Counted from the first letter of the stretch, positions 30,600 to 42,830 are shown. The stretch is DNA of 64,000 nt from Gracilaria domingensis (GCA_022539475.1 VCMS01000132.1:81631-145630); one strand, 5' to 3'. The notes: a model not told the origin generated them from the sequence alone. Program-made: numbers and translations.

Positions 30600-33500
30600 T
30601 GCGGTGTACTCTTGATTTGCTAACTCAAGTAACACGTGAAACATCGCGAATGTTTCGCTTCCTGTTGAGAAGAAGGAAGGCTTCTCTGCAAGGCTCCTCT
30701 GCGTGCATGAGCTTGATGTCTCATGCACTCGACTCTCTCCCTGTGCTCTGAGGTCCGCCTTCCCCTGGACAGTTGCATTATGGCAGCGCTACAGCATTGC
30801 AGCTGCAGCTCAGACAAGGTGTCAGAAGAACCCCGGATTTCACACTATTAGGGTGTCCTCCACTGTCGTTTACATTGCGGGAAAGATGTTGGGGTGGGTC
30901 TTGGGGATGATGTGTGGAGGGAGATACGCTGGAAGAGAAGAGTTTCGGCTGGTATTTATTTTGGCGGGAGGTTGTTCCAAAATTAACCATGTCCCAAAAC
31001 TAGCCTCCCAGAAGGGTACCTTTGAAGTCGTGCCATTTTGAAGAGCGGTAAAAAGCAATTCAAGTTGTTTTCTTACGGGGTGATTATTAAGTCAGTGAAC
31101 AGGATGGATAATTACTTTCATTGTTTTTAACTAATACGTGTTTCGTACAGAGCGTTTTTGGTAAAGGTGGTCAGCCAATGGCCGGTGCCCGATTGCTTTG
31201 TTAAAAGTGCGCTGTTGTAGTACGTTTGCCAGTACCATACTTGAAAAATACTTCGGAGCATGTATGAATACATCCATTCCTCCACAAACATGCAAGCGAC
31301 AAGCCTTGTCGCATGTCACATTATGGTCGACGCGTGAGCGTGCCACTTCTAAGTATCATCGAAAATATTCCATCCATATGCCAATACTCATACAATTCTA
31401 ATATTTGGTATCACTAGTACCAAGGAGTTATGATTAAGATTCCTGTTACATCGGGCAACCATATTTTGCACTACTTTGTTCTAACCAATGGTACTGGTAC
31501 AAATTCGCAACACATTTATCGTTCGGCTCCAGAACCATGCTTGTAGGCGGTGATGCTCCTAGAAAAAAAAGATAAAGAGAAAATCTTGGGAGTGTATGGC
31601 ATGTATTCTTCTTGGTGGCGATGATTTTTGCTAAGTTGTAGTGATACCATTGAAATGAAGAAAGAAGTTGTTTTGGTCATTTGGGCTATTTTTGTGTTAT
31701 ATCAGTGGTCATAGGTTTTCCAAGTGCGATTATCCTTTGCACCCAAAATTTCCAATGTGAATTTCGACGGTGAGCTCAACGAGAACCTGGACTAGGATGT
31801 CTGCTCTCTACTAGACAATTTTATTGGTTACCGTTTGGCTGCTAATTGCCGTTATCAGCCTGGAAGATGTCCAAAACTTTCAAAGTAAGCTACTGTGGGC
31901 GACAGGAAGAACAATATTGTCTGTCGAAATAATGCTTTGTACCTATTCTGGTCTATGATAAAGAGGTCTTCTGTGGAAGGTGAGGTATTTCGTATGAAAT
32001 GTTTTGGAGAAACACCAACAAACTACGGGGTTTGGGTCCTCATTTTGTAAGGGAGCGTCTTGTAAGGGGGCGTCTTGAATATCTAGTTTGAGATGTATGA
32101 GTTATAGCGCACCGTACCCTATTGTGGATAGTGTGCCTTAATGTGGCTCACATAAATTTTATAAGTTTTGGTCGAAAATGGATTTTCTGAGAGAAGAACA
32201 AAGCGAACACCAACTTCGCTATCGCGCCATGGCAAGTAAAGCGCTAGGCGCGCTCTCTAGCTTCCAACACTGGGAAGGCCTTTCTCTCTGCGATATTGCC
32301 ATGAAACGGCCGTAGCAGAGAAACAAAACAGCAACACTGCCTCCACAAACGGTAGGAATAGAATAATGTAGAAGGTATCTACTACGAGCGGATGGCCACA
32401 ATCGCACTCGCAGTTAAATATACTTTCCTTAGTCTCCAATAGAACATCGATGAAAGCGGCACCATCCGTATTGATGCGAAGCGTGGCGCAAATCTTACAA
32501 ACAATCCGGTTCTGGCTTTGTTAGAGCGCATAAGAGAACGCTAATATGTGAAGAAGTTTAAAAAAGACGGGAGAAAAGGAAAGTTGGCTCGAAAGTTGTA
32601 AACGAGACTTCTTACTCTCTTTGTCGCTTGGAGTAGCTGGATTCAAGGCGTCCCTGGTTGCGCCAGAAACTGAAGTAGAACCCCGAACAGATACAACGCA
32701 ACCGCAGGCCTGGCCCTGTTCTCGAGCGTCAGTTGTCCAGCTTCTTTGGCTTCTTATGGCACGACAGTCCTTTTGTGCACTAGAAAGGATGATGATTGAT
32801 GATTTAAGCTAGTAGTTTTTATAGGCTACTGTTCACGTGCGTTAAAGATATTTCAAACCCGATTATGGCACATATCCGTTTTTGTTACTATTTGAGAAGG
32901 TCTTTCTTCCTCATTTTTGTTCAAAACTATTAAAGTAAGCCATGCAAATATCTGAATGAGGTTTGACTGCCGTCTTTCCTTTTATTCAAGACAAAGAACA
33001 CATTACTGAGAGTTTTGTGTGCTGGACAGTGCCCAACACTTGATGCGGTTCTCTGAATAAGCGACAATTATTCACATTTGGGCACTTTACCATACGCCAT
33101 TTCCGTTTTTAGGGAAAACTGTTCGGTTTGGGCCAACACAAGATACCGACGTATATGAGATTCTTAGTCAATAAATTTGAAAAGGTTCCGTGTCCGGACC
33201 AAATCGGGTGCGATTGTTCTAGTTTCTTAATCATTTTCAATGTTTTTCTTCAATCTTTTGGGCGTTGGAGATCGAAATTTTGTGGGAATGCTTATTTGAA
33301 TTTTTGCACGTGGTGATGGTCTATAGTAATTGAACGAACCTGAATATGTTTTTTAAGAGCAATTACGGGAAATAGATGACTAGGACTACACAACACGGTC
33401 TGGCTGCCCCAGGAGGGACATCTTCGTCCTCGTCACCCTCATTGCCCATCCTCTCGCTGGCAAACAGCTGCTCTGGTTTTTCCTGCCATCTCCCTGGGGC

Positions 33501-34072
33501 GTGCTGCGCCGTCTTTGATGAGCACAACAATGGATGCTCTCCATGTGAAAGCAATAACTCATTGCTTGTGTCAGCACATCTGCTGAGACCACTTGAACCA
33601 AAGTATTCAAACAGAGTTTGAATGTTCTGGAAAATGCAAGTGTGCAAATCAGACAGGGTTACTCCCTTTCTGGCTTTCAGAGACTGTATTTAGAGGCGTT
33701 GGAAAGGCGTTGTTGCGGACATGCATATCTAGAGTGTATCAAAAAGACCTACTCTAAACTGAATTTTCAACTCGATACAAGCGATATTATTGGGGGAGGA
33801 GAGCGGTTTATTACCGCAAAAGCAGGAGTTATGTCAACAACCGAGCGCAGACAACGTGGCACGAGAGAGCTAGTTTAGGTCCCGAGCCGAAGGCGAGGGG
33901 CCCATTTAGCTGTCAAGTGACCCGTTGTCGCACGAGGTTGTCGACATAACGTGCGTATTTAATGATCGTTTAACCAGTCACGTGATGGTGATATCGCGAA
34001 ACCCTCTACAGTGAATTTGCTATATCACGATTTTTGGAAAAATCCATACACAAGGCATTTTTGTCTGCATTG
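30600..34072. other. No recognisable gene
   Basis: 3.5 kb of moderately AT-rich sequence. Short frames on both strands (for example 33376-33621 and 33363-33647, mutually antisense, Ser/Cys-rich) have no recognisable motif and no consistent codon pattern. No LTR, TIR or RNA gene was identified. Confidence 0.45.
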
Positions 34073-34331
34073 TAACAGCATCTCTATCAAAGGCCCAAAA
34101 TCCTATTTATTTAAGATGAGGTCAGAAGCGCAACCCTATCAAGTGTCCAAAACCAAAAACATTTAGGCAGCGACCCTAACTTCTTCCTAAACTCAAACGA
34201 GTTTAGACAGCAATTTGGGTTTCTGGCTAAATTTCCAAACCTTTCATGTCTTTTCACGTTGTGATCCTGTCTGATTCCGCAGCTCGTGCCAATTCAGGAC
34301 ACGAACAATTGAGTGCAACATATCTGCGCTA

Positions 34332-35193
34332 ATGCGTTCTCCGGGCAATACCCTCTCGTTTTATTTCGTTCCTACGAAGCCAAGTTCCAAATGGACACCA
34401 CCAGAAGCCTCAATTTCACTCCCAATGAGATTTTGCACTAGCGAGGTCATGGATTTTGCTTCTCAGTCCACTATGAAGCAAAATGCAGACACCTTTTGGA
34501 AAGCTCTGGCAAAAGCTTATGGAAAGCAACCAGATTGCTTTAGTTCTCGCTCCTCGCGTTTACAACAGCTTGAGCTCGAGCTGGAATACCGTAGCTCGAA
34601 CAGCACAAAAATATTTGGTCGCTGAGAAAATCTACTGTGCGAACATCCCTTCTGGCGAAACGGAAGAAGACACGGTCAGAAACACAGTGACCTTGTACCA
34701 GAAGAACAACAAATTTAAGTACAAAGGTGAGCTGCGAACACCGAGCTTCATTACTTTTACTGCCGCTACAAGCCTTCTCTCTACTTGTCCAAAGTCTTCC
34801 GGACAAATCCGAAGGAGCTCTCAAAACGCAGTTGAATACAAACCAATTGCAAAAGGAAATCAAGTGTCCGAAAACATAGCATCCACCGAAGAGCCTTTAA
34901 CAGCATACATTCCAATGTACAGTCAATGCAGCGGGTGCACAACAGGGACGAAGAAGCGCAACGCTCAAAAGGAAACAGAACGTAATCTCTCAAAAGTAGC
35001 TAAAAAGCATGGATGCTTTGTCTGCCGCCATCTGCGATTCAGCCAAAAACAAGAGAATGGCGGCTTCAATCCCGTGAAAATTGAAAATATTGCACCGATA
35101 GTGTGTAACAACAACAGAGAAAAACAAAGGACTGGGACAATTGATGCAAAAGGCGGCAATATTCAGTGGTTTCCGGAAGAGGATGAACGATGA
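34332..35193 (+). pseudogene. Harbinger accessory DNA-binding protein (Myb/SANT-like), frameshifted
   Basis: Harbinger elements need a Myb/SANT-type partner that recruits the transposase to the ends. From ATG 34332 one frame gives the first helices (NADTFWKALAKAYGK). The continuation is in another frame from about 34540: RVYNSLSSSWNTVARTAQKY, LVAEKIYCANIPSGETEEDT, RNTVTLYQKNNKFKYKGEL. The spaced tryptophans and the PSG-EED-LY pattern match this plant/oomycete-type family. A basic, Cys-containing tail follows (CSGCTTGTKKRNAQKETERN). One indel near 34540 inactivates it. Confidence 0.6.
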
Positions 35194-35374
35194 TATTAAC
35201 TTTAGTCAAGAAAGTATTTTGCGTTGAGTGGGAAGCACGTATCCGTAGCAATTGAACAATGAATGCCGAGCAGCACACGTGAACAGCAAGGAGAAGGACA
35301 TGATTCCCCACAAGAGGAGCCACAGGTCGTTTAAGCAGTCACTACTGGTGGCCAATCACTTTCAGGCAGCGCTT

Positions 35375-36448
35375 CTAAATGAATTCTCTCGAAAATCGAG
35401 ATTCAGAGCCCTTCTCTAGAAATTGAGTGTGGGAAGGAGCCCCGCTCCTGCGTCTATGGCGCGGTAGGCGCCGTAGGCGCTCTTTCGATAGAAATGAACT
35501 GATCATTGATTGGAATTGGAACTCCCGAAAATCCGACAAGTGATTGGTGCGAGCTTCGTAGAGTTGTTGGTGCTGCTGGGAACTGGTAACAAGATCAGAG
35601 CACTCTAATAAAGAGCTCAGCCTATCGATCCCTGAGTTGTTAATATCGCCTTCAATTTGCTCCTCCATCGCAATTGGCAGTGATGTCTCTTAAGAAAACT
35701 CTTCAATGAGGCTGACAGGGTCGCCGTCTTTGTCAGTTTCGCTTCGTAGTTCTCCACGCACGTTCATATCAACCAACATATTTTGCAGGACTACAAAAAC
35801 CTGAGTTATGAGCACAGTTCTCTCGTCGCTCGAATTGAACATTTCGTGTCTCAGTGTCTTAAAGCGGCCTTGTAGGCAACCGAAAAAGCAGTCGATATCT
35901 TTGCATGTTCCTTCTTGCGCTATGGTCATCGTTGTTTCCCGTTCGTTAACTGGCTTATCGTTTGGGCCTACAGAGAGTGCATGTGAAGGGTAGATTCTGT
36001 CTACCAAATAATACAGAAGTCCATGTGAAACAGAGCCGTTAGCTTTATAGACTTCCAACAGAGTCATTCATCGGTTGTTGGACGGAACGTAGATAAAAAG
36101 TGGGCTGTTACCCACTAAAGTGAGGTCGTTGTTGTCACCGCACCGTCCAGCAAACCGGTGCCAGCAATACAAATAGCTCGAAAACCAATCGCGGTTTCTT
36201 CGACGGACTGTTGCAGTCAATTGGTGACGCCCAGAGTATTTTCTCGGAGAACTTATTGGGATAGGCAGTATTGCTGTGAGAGCTCCCATACTGCGTGCTG
36301 CAGCTTGCTCTTCTGCGTCACTGAGTGTTAAGAATTCGTCGTCAGAAGAGCTCTTGCTCCGTTCGGAAGGGGCGCGGGAACAAGCGGTGCTGAGAAAGAA
36401 CGAAAACAGTGTGCATGAACTCCAAATGTGGAAGTGTTCTGGCAACAA
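35375..36448 (-). pseudogene. PIF/Harbinger transposase (DDE_4 type), degenerate
   Basis: Catalytic-core remnants in order: FSSYLYCWHRFAGRCGDNND, LTLVGNSPLFIYV, an in-frame TGA at 36068-36070, then LLYYLVDRIYPSHALSVG, AQEGTCKDIDCFFGCLQGRF and VVLQNMLVDM, matching the family order DLYIWH...GSxND...YYLADGIYP...KDVERAFGVLQ...ILHNMIVE. Compared with that pattern, the first Asp (in DLxxWH) appears to be Tyr and the Glu of KDVE is Asp, so catalysis is probably lost as well as the frame. The C-terminal helical segment (HQQLYEARTNHLSDF) lies at 35668-35375 after another break. Confidence 0.8.
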
Positions 36449-36569
36449 GTCGGCGCCACGTTTTGGCTTTCACGATATTTATAGTGGCGCGCACTGGTAG
36501 CCAAATCAAATTTTACACAAATGGGGTGTTTGGAACTTTGCTTTGGGTTCCTTGATAGAGATGCTCTAA

Positions 36570-37525
36570 TGATGAAGATATAGCTATGCAAGACGTCGGC
36601 ATCACAAGCGCAGAGCTACAGAATCGCGTGTGCGGTCGGATGCTCGCGCGGCGGCCAAGGGCAAGAGATACGGGATCAAGGAGAGTAGAACTGTATGCCC
36701 TCCGGCGTTCCCCTTTTCTCTCCCCGGACTCGCGTCTGGTGCAGCTCTTCTTTATTGTCGTTCTTCCGGTCGTCGGAGCTGCGCAAGATCCCGAGCCCGC
36801 GCCGGAGCGCTGCCCGGGTCCTCTGAGTCAGCGCACATGACGCGAGGACCTCGGTAGTGAACAGCAAGGCACGGCCACTGCTACATCCGCTTCTTGGCAA
36901 GGATGCGGTCTCTATCGGCCAGATTCCCAGCAAAGCAGTTGTAGTAACCGAAAAACGGATCTTCAAACGCCGTGGTTCCACAACGGCAGGATCGACGGCC
37001 AGCGAATGGGCGTGAATGCATCGAGTGTAAAGCGCGGAGCGGGCCCTGTTGCTCAGAGCCTCTGCGGCTGGCGTCGTTTCGTTATTTCAAAGACGGAGCT
37101 CAGGACTTGTTTGCAGTGATGGCTTCTCGCTTCGTGCACCGCTCTGCACCAGTCTCTCAGTCCATTGAGCAGGTAAGCTGGGAAGTGGTGCGCGAAGGAG
37201 CGAAGCGCTGCGCAGGCCTGCGATCGATCGGAGAGAAATCAACCGCTCCGGAAGAAGAAGGACAAAATGGATTCAACGGTGAAGAAGAAAGAAGAAGTCA
37301 GAAGTGAATCGGTTCATGCAGCAGCAAGATGTGCGTAGGACGCGATCGGAGGCCTGTGAGACCGATGGCCGCGCGGGTTCGGTTAGGCTTGGAAGGAGTA
37401 GAAGTGAACAGGGCGGCCGCGGGGCTGGGGTTGGGCTTGGAAGCACCACGTGCTTGAGAACAGCGGCAGCGCGGTCGTTGCACTGCCGAAATGCCATTGT
37501 GCTCTTGTGAGTAAATCGATACCCC
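36570..37525. other. GC-rich stretch without recognised gene
   Basis: Several overlapping frames on both strands (for example 36972-37307 plus) are open, which is expected from composition. None shows a known motif. Confidence 0.35.
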
Positions 37526-38790
37526 TTGTACGAGATACCGAAACGAATTTGGCATCATCCAGCCAGTGAGGTCATACAGCGGTTTAGACCGGAGAGTTCT
37601 GTCCGACGTCGACTCGAAGGATCCAATTGGCGTTGGTCTGTGGCTGAGAACGAACTCCAATTTCGGACGTGGGAAATGGATGACATCACTGAGCTCAGGC
37701 GCATGGACGAGGGCCACTGCGAGCGATACGTCGCACAACACTTGAATGGGACCGAGCGCATCTTTCGCACGGGTGAGTTGGCGCATACAGTTGGGGAGCA
37801 ATTCGTGCAGTGGTGTCGGCAAAGTCCTGGACGTTGGCTAGATCATACAAAAACGCTCAGGTATGGCCTATATGAGCCATTGGCGACCTCGACTGAGTGG
37901 GGCGTACATGCAGTTATGTTCATCAGCAGAGAAACCATAATGGGCTGTGAGCGTGGCGTGCGACTGTATTGCAGCCCGCAGCATTACGGCCGCAATCATG
38001 ATGAAACCCACTGGCGCTCGTGGCCTAATCAGTGGGTCACTCGGGTGGCCGGGTCGAGCAAATGCTCTCAGTGTAAAGGCAGTGTGGCACGGTCACATGA
38101 AGTGCGATGTGGGTTATGAGGCAGTGACGGATTCGATACGTCTGAATTATAGAGAGCACTCTAGTGTATTGGACTCACTTGACTCTTACCGCGTAAGATA
38201 TCCGCGAGTTCCAGTGCGGGTTTAATCCCCTGGTGAGCGGGAAAAGACAGACCACTAACGACGATTTGAACTTAGAGAAGAAAGAATGCTCGTAATCATG
38301 ACGCCTAAATTGTGCATTCTGAGAGCTGAGGCCAATGCACTTGCACAGGCCGTTGGCGAAAAAGAGGCTAGGGAAAAGGCTCTGAAGCAAGACATGCCTG
38401 CTATGCTCTCACTTGCAAATGCAGCTAAGTGGATGAACGAAAATCGTCACAAGATGGTTCTGCGCCGAGTTGCTCTGGATGTGAAGCAGTGGAACAGCCA
38501 CGAAGGATGGGTCTTGGCGCGGGGTTCCAATGTGTTTCTTGTGCGGGTGCGTGCGAGGAATGTAGACGAACTGGTGTGCATCGACATGGGTCAGCAACAC
38601 GTAATAGATTGCGTGGAGCATACCCATTGCGTGCATGCGACGAGGCCCTTCGATGCTGCGTTGGTGATCCGAGAGAATTTACCGAGTTATCGAGCTTCGA
38701 CAGGTAGAGTGTGCCAGTAGTAGGGGCCGATCTAGGAGGAAGAAGAATGTGTCCGCCAAGAAAGCAGCGGGCAAAGCGAAGAGAAACATG
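37526..38790 (+). pseudogene. Possible transposase remnant (Mutator-like?), uncertain
   Basis: Two plus-strand frames (37526-38119 and 38286-38720) look protein-like: EQFVQWCRQSPGRWLDHTKT, then WNSHEGWVLARGSNVFLVRV, CIDMGQQHVIDCVEHTHCVH and a basic tail in a third frame (GRSRRKKNVSAKKAAGKAK, about 38722-38780). The C...C...CxH spacing followed by a basic tail is loosely like the SWIM zinc finger near the end of MULE transposases. That is a guess; no DDE core could be assigned. A minus-strand frame (37822-37298) overlaps and cannot be excluded. Confidence 0.25.
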
Positions 38791-38823
38791 AGTAAAGCTT
38801 GAGGCCAAGGTTGTTTCAATCGT

Positions 38824-39213
38824 TTAAACTGGGGTGATGGGCTCTTGTACGTCGGCAAGTATAGCTCTTGTGACCGTTGTGTCGTTCAGCGTTTTGAACG
38901 CATGCGATTTAATCTTCGTAAGTGCGTCGGCCGGATTCTTTGGACCAGAGATCCATTCTAGAGAATTATTCTCTTTCGCTTCGAAGGAATCGCAGAGCCA
39001 TGCAACACTCGATCTTAGGCGAAAGTCTCGTTGCCCATGTAGTGTCGAGGTCGTGCTGTATAGTTCGAATGAATCGACCAGCATTTGAGAGATTGGCCTT
39101 TTAACCTTGCTGGAGGGGTACAGTATGTAGTGCAAGGTCTCTGCAGGGTGTATGGACCGGTCTGCTGTCTGAGCAGCAGCAAGTAATTCCGCACCAGACG
39201 AGGAAAAGGACAC
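38824..39213 (-). pseudogene. Copia-B RNase H
   Basis: VSFSSSGAELLAAAQTADR-like start, MLVDSFELYSTTSTLHGQRD, LRSSVAWLCDSFEAKENNSL and EWISGPKNPADALTKIKSHA are the diagnostic C-terminal blocks of Copia-type pol proteins (compare NPADALTK). It ends at a stop at 38824 with no polypurine tract visible downstream. Confidence 0.85.
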
Positions 39214-39239
39214 TCGACTTTGTTTCGAGCTCTGTCAGT

Positions 39240-40338
39240 CTACAAAGTTGCAGAGGATGTCCTCATCTCTCGGATAAGCCAGGCCACACCGAAAGCCGGT
39301 CTGCCCATGTGACGAGGTTGCCGAAGCAGCGTCACTGAACGAGAGGACGTGACCACGGAAGTAGACCTGAAGTTGTAGATTGGCGTGCACTGTACAGCAG
39401 CTGCGGCGTGAGGGACTTGATGTGGGCCAGAGCTTGATTTAGTTGGCTAACGTGGCTCACTTTGAGCGTAAAGACATTATGCTGGAGCTCGCTGGCTGGC
39501 AAAGACGCTTGGGGAAGAATTCCATGGCCTAGAAAGTTTAACTGTCCTGTTAGGATCTGGAACGGTCTGAGCTCCTGCGGTGTACGCGGGTAATCTTCTT
39601 CCTTCCCCCTTGTCTCCAGAAGCTGTAAGAGAGTTATTAACGAGAGGAACTCGTCTATACTCAGTGAAATGCTCTATTCTGGAAGCTGCCTAATGAACAG
39701 TCTGTTGACGACAATGTCGCTACCATCAGAAAACCTTCCGACATCGAACATGGATGCGAGCTGCTTGTGGAACGTTTGCGCGAAGGACGGCTCTCCGGCG
39801 AGTATCATTTCGTCAACCACCTTGTCTAAGATCAGGCGAAAGTTATCTGACTCCCACCATAGAAAGAGTTGTGGTACGCCCACTACGCTCACAAAACCTT
39901 GCTCGAGGAGCCCCTCTTCAACACACAGTTGCCATAGCCGTCCCGATTCGATGAGTCCAGAGGTTGCATCTAGAAGTTTCCAGACTTCGTCGACGTAGTC
40001 GGGTCATTTTCGTGTGGGCCTCATGTAGATGTCCCGCTGAAGTTATCCTGCTTGAAGGTACGCCAATTTGACATCCAAAGCGGAGATGGAGAACTGGAAT
40101 AGTGCGGCGAGCGATAGTAGCAAGCGAATTGCTGCGAATTGGGCTGTTGAAGAATCCGAGCGAAGGTAATCTTTCTCTTTGTCCTTGTTGCCATGTGGAA
40201 GTTACTCTTACCATCGTGCTCAATTACGAAGAAATGATGAGAAGAGATGAGACTGGCCCTCCTCGTGTAGTATAGTACACCTGATTCAATGCACGTGTGG
40301 ATGGCGAAACCACGTGGGGCTTTGTCATGCATGGGCAC
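39240..40338 (-). pseudogene. Copia-B reverse transcriptase, C-terminal two thirds
   Basis: FVIEHDGKSNFHMATRTKRK (40300 region), DVKLAYLQ in a shifted frame near 40060, EVWKLLDATSGLIESGRLWQ near 39960, then DNFRLILDKVVDEMILAGEP in which VVDE replaces the catalytic YVDD, and FHKQLASMFDVGRFSDGSDI. A connecting region with PRTPQELRPFQILTGQLNFL follows at about 39590-39530. Multiple frame changes. The altered active-site motif implies no activity. Confidence 0.75.
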
Positions 40339-40344
40339 GGACGG

Positions 40345-40740
40345 GAGTGATTTGCTATTTTATTAATTTAGAATTAATATTGATTAAGTATTGTAAATAT
40401 GTGGTCGGGGTAGTACAACAAGACTGGACCTCCCGATGGCCCACGGGGCACTAGCCAAGTGAGAACCGGAGGGGCGCTCGGGGGTACTAGATCCCCGAGA
40501 TGTCAACCTCCCGCACCAAATGGTAAAGTCAAGCACCAAATAGGCTAAAGCGAGACCAGTGTGGTTCTACAGTCACCAATTACTAAGTCTAGTAGTCCTT
40601 TATTAGTTTTGCTGACCTCTAGGGTTATACGTGCCTGCTGCACACCAGTGCAACCGTATTTACCACTTGGTCACTGTGCACTATAGGCAACGGTGGGGGC
40701 TGCCGACTTATTAGGTGTCACGTGTGTCAACCTCCGCGGG
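40345..40740 (-). repeat. Non-coding block inserted in the Copia-B RT (possible solo LTR)
   Basis: Between RT pieces at 40338 and about 40745 lies roughly 395 bp that fits no reading frame. It carries an AATAAA on the minus strand (40604-40599), has TGACAC-rich and TGTGG ends, and an A/T-rich left edge. This would suit a solo LTR or small element, but no target duplication could be confirmed. Confidence 0.35.
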
Positions 40741-41197
40741 GTCGCGCCCATCCGGGGCTCCTCACTAACAGCTGGCACTGATCGATTATGCCATATTGCG
40801 GCATGTTTCGAATCGGTACGGCTTGGTACGCCTCTTGTTCTCGGTAGTTTTTCTTTTCCTTTTTGAATGCCTCATCTAACAACCAGCAAGGAGCGCACTG
40901 TAGTCGATGATCGGTTAAGGGTCCGTTCCCGAAGCGCTCGTACAAATCCTTAAGAATAATCTGCCTTGCTGTTTTCAGGCGAGCGCCTGAAAGTAGGGAA
41001 CCAGCTGCCGAACCGGAACATATGTTCCTGGAGGGTGCATTGAAAGGACGAGCAGGGATCCTGTTTGCGAGCTGGGCGGAACTGTGTGGATGGTAGCTCC
41101 ACTCCGCGAATTGGGGTCCGAAGTCGATGTCGTCGTCCAGAGGCGGGTGTTCGTTTATGCGACCAAGGGCGCCCTTGGTCGCATAAACGATCACCAT
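40741..41197 (-). pseudogene. Copia-B integrase-RT connector and RT N-terminus
   Basis: The frame contains EHPPLDDDIDFGPQFAEWSY, TARQIILKDLYERFGNGPLT and EAFKKEKKNYREQEAYQAVP, consistent with the 'EA...E..N..E..A...V' entry to Copia RT. It starts inside a 40-nt perfect palindrome. Confidence 0.5.
41151..41190. repeat. Perfect 40-nt palindrome
   Basis: TCGTTTATGCGACCAAGGGC is followed directly by its exact reverse complement, with no spacer. It lies where the Copia-B integrase frame ends and the next frame begins. Confidence 0.95.
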
Positions 41198-42474
41198 GCC
41201 GCGGCATTGTCCGGCGCTTCCTCGTTTTGTTGAGGGGTCTCGACGTTCTCGCGTTCCACCTCTGGGAGCTCGAACCAGCCGAGTTCGATTTGCTCGAACT
41301 CGACGAGAAGAGGCAAGCGAGGCTGCAATCTATAGTCTTCGTATGCAACGGTGTAAAAGTAGCCATGGAGTTCCTCAATAGACGCAACGATAAAGAAGTG
41401 CTGGAAGACTTCTTTGACGAAGCCTGGATACCAATGACCTCTTTCGGTACCCTTCTTGAAGAAGCACACCGTCGTGCGTTCAGTGAGGACCGTCTTGTCC
41501 AAGTGTTTAACATCTCTTGTGCGCAGGAAGAGGCGGAGGACACGACGAGCGGATCTTTCATGATTAGCATACACAAGCTCATCATCTCTTCGAGCTTTAG
41601 CGAGACGACAGAGCGAAAGTCTGTAGCCTCTTTCTAGCTCGAAGCTGGAGAGGAACGTAGAATCAAGGAGGATGTTCTTGAGGAATGCTGCCTTGGAGAC
41701 CAGCTTCTGATCAGAAGGAGTTTTCTGCCATTTCGAGGACATGAACTGCCTATTCTTCATAAGCTTCTGGATGAAGTACCTTATGGGCTCCTTCGAGGTC
41801 TCCACAATGCCTATATTGTTATGTACCCTTGCTGGTCTGGGCGGAAACTTGATCTTGTAGTTCGCACACATAGCCTTGAACTATTGGCAATCGAATTCAG
41901 TGTTCGCAAAGACTTCAGCGCGTGAGCCATGTACAATTCTCTAGTGAAGGTTAAAGCTGCAGGCTGCCTCTTTCAGACTTCCAGAGAACGAAATCCATGC
42001 CACATATAGGACTGTGTTTGCATCCTTCATGTGCAGTATGGATAGATTACTCAGTTTCGCTACGAACATGAAGTCAAGCTGCAAGTGCTCTTTAAACTTT
42101 TGAATAAGTCGCCCCAAGGAGACTTTGTGGGAGCTAAGGGGTCTCTTGGTACTTGCGCAGGAAGTGGAGGAGTCAAACACAGCCTGTAGAAAATACTAGA
42201 GCATCCTCGTGAGGACACCATCTCGTGCGCATATTTTCTTCATTTCGCGTGGACGCAAATGAGTGTAGAGATGAAAGCCCTTAGCGAAGTGTTCTTCGTT
42301 CTCGATGAGCTTAAATTTGTCTGAGGGCCTCTTAGGTGCTGGAAGTAGTGCCTTCATGGAGGTGGTAGTGGAAAACACGAGAAGAAGTCTGGTTCGTTTA
42401 TCTAGGTCCTTTCCAACATGGTATGTCCTGAGAAGGGCTTGGTCTCTCTCGATGGCAATATCTTTGAGAGGCAC
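41191..42474 (-). pseudogene. Copia-B integrase
   Basis: Fragments in order: the zinc-binding part (FHLYTHLRPREMKKICARDG, about 42290-42230), the catalytic core with LQLDFMFVAKLSNLS (first Asp), VHGSRAEVFANTEFDCQ (second Asp region), RVHNNIGIVETSKEPIRYFI (Glu), and the C-terminal part (VSKAAFLKNILLDSTFLSSF then GTERGHWYPGFVKEVFQHFF). Stops near 42195, 41941 and 41885 and shifts between blocks inactivate it. Confidence 0.7.
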
Positions 42475-42480
42475 TCGGAT

Positions 42481-42795
42481 TTAGTTTGCATCGCCAAAGA
42501 GGTTGGAACGGGAAAGCACATCGTTACCAAGGAGGATTTGTTCTGAACGTACGACGACATAGAAAGGTTTTTGAAAGTTGACTCCATTTTCGTCCTCGCC
42601 AGATAGTTTCCCCATAGCAAAGACTGGCTCCGCGTCCGCGCAGCACTCCCCAAAGCCATGCAAGAACGAGTCGCAGTCCAGCTGTTCGAGGGAAAGCTCA
42701 ATTAGTAGAGATATGCAGAGATGCGAAATGGTGGAGAGGGCACCAACGCTTCTTGGGCATCCAGGGTCGACGATTGAATGCGGGTCCACAAGCAA
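42481..42795 (-). pseudogene. Copia-B aspartic protease region
   Basis: The start MLVDPHSIVDPGCPRSVGAL matches the 'DTGC..S.' protease active-site region of Copia elements, here with VDPGC, so Thr is Pro. SEQILLGNDVLSRSNL fits the 'LLG.DFL' flap-distal motif. Confidence 0.6.
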
Positions 42796-42830
42796 TGGGA
42801 ATAGGTGTGAAAAGGCTCCTTCCCCTGCAG

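Larger units (their letters stand above)
34076..36566. mobile_element. PIF/Harbinger DNA transposon (2,491 bp)
   Basis: Left end CAGCATCTCTATCAAAGG at 34076 and right end, read in reverse complement from 36566, GAGCATCTCTATCAAGGA form terminal inverted repeats with 14 consecutive matching bases. Both ends are flanked by TAA (34073-34075 and 36567-36569), the 3-bp duplication typical of PIF/Harbinger. The two genes expected of the superfamily are present in opposite orientations: a DNA-binding (Myb/SANT-like) protein and a DDE transposase. Both are damaged. Confidence 0.9.

Noticed and set aside
37298..37822. 174-codon minus-strand frame
   Set aside because: No motif or domain-like pattern, and it overlaps a plus-strand frame of equal quality. 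Coding status cannot be decided, so it was not listed as a gene.
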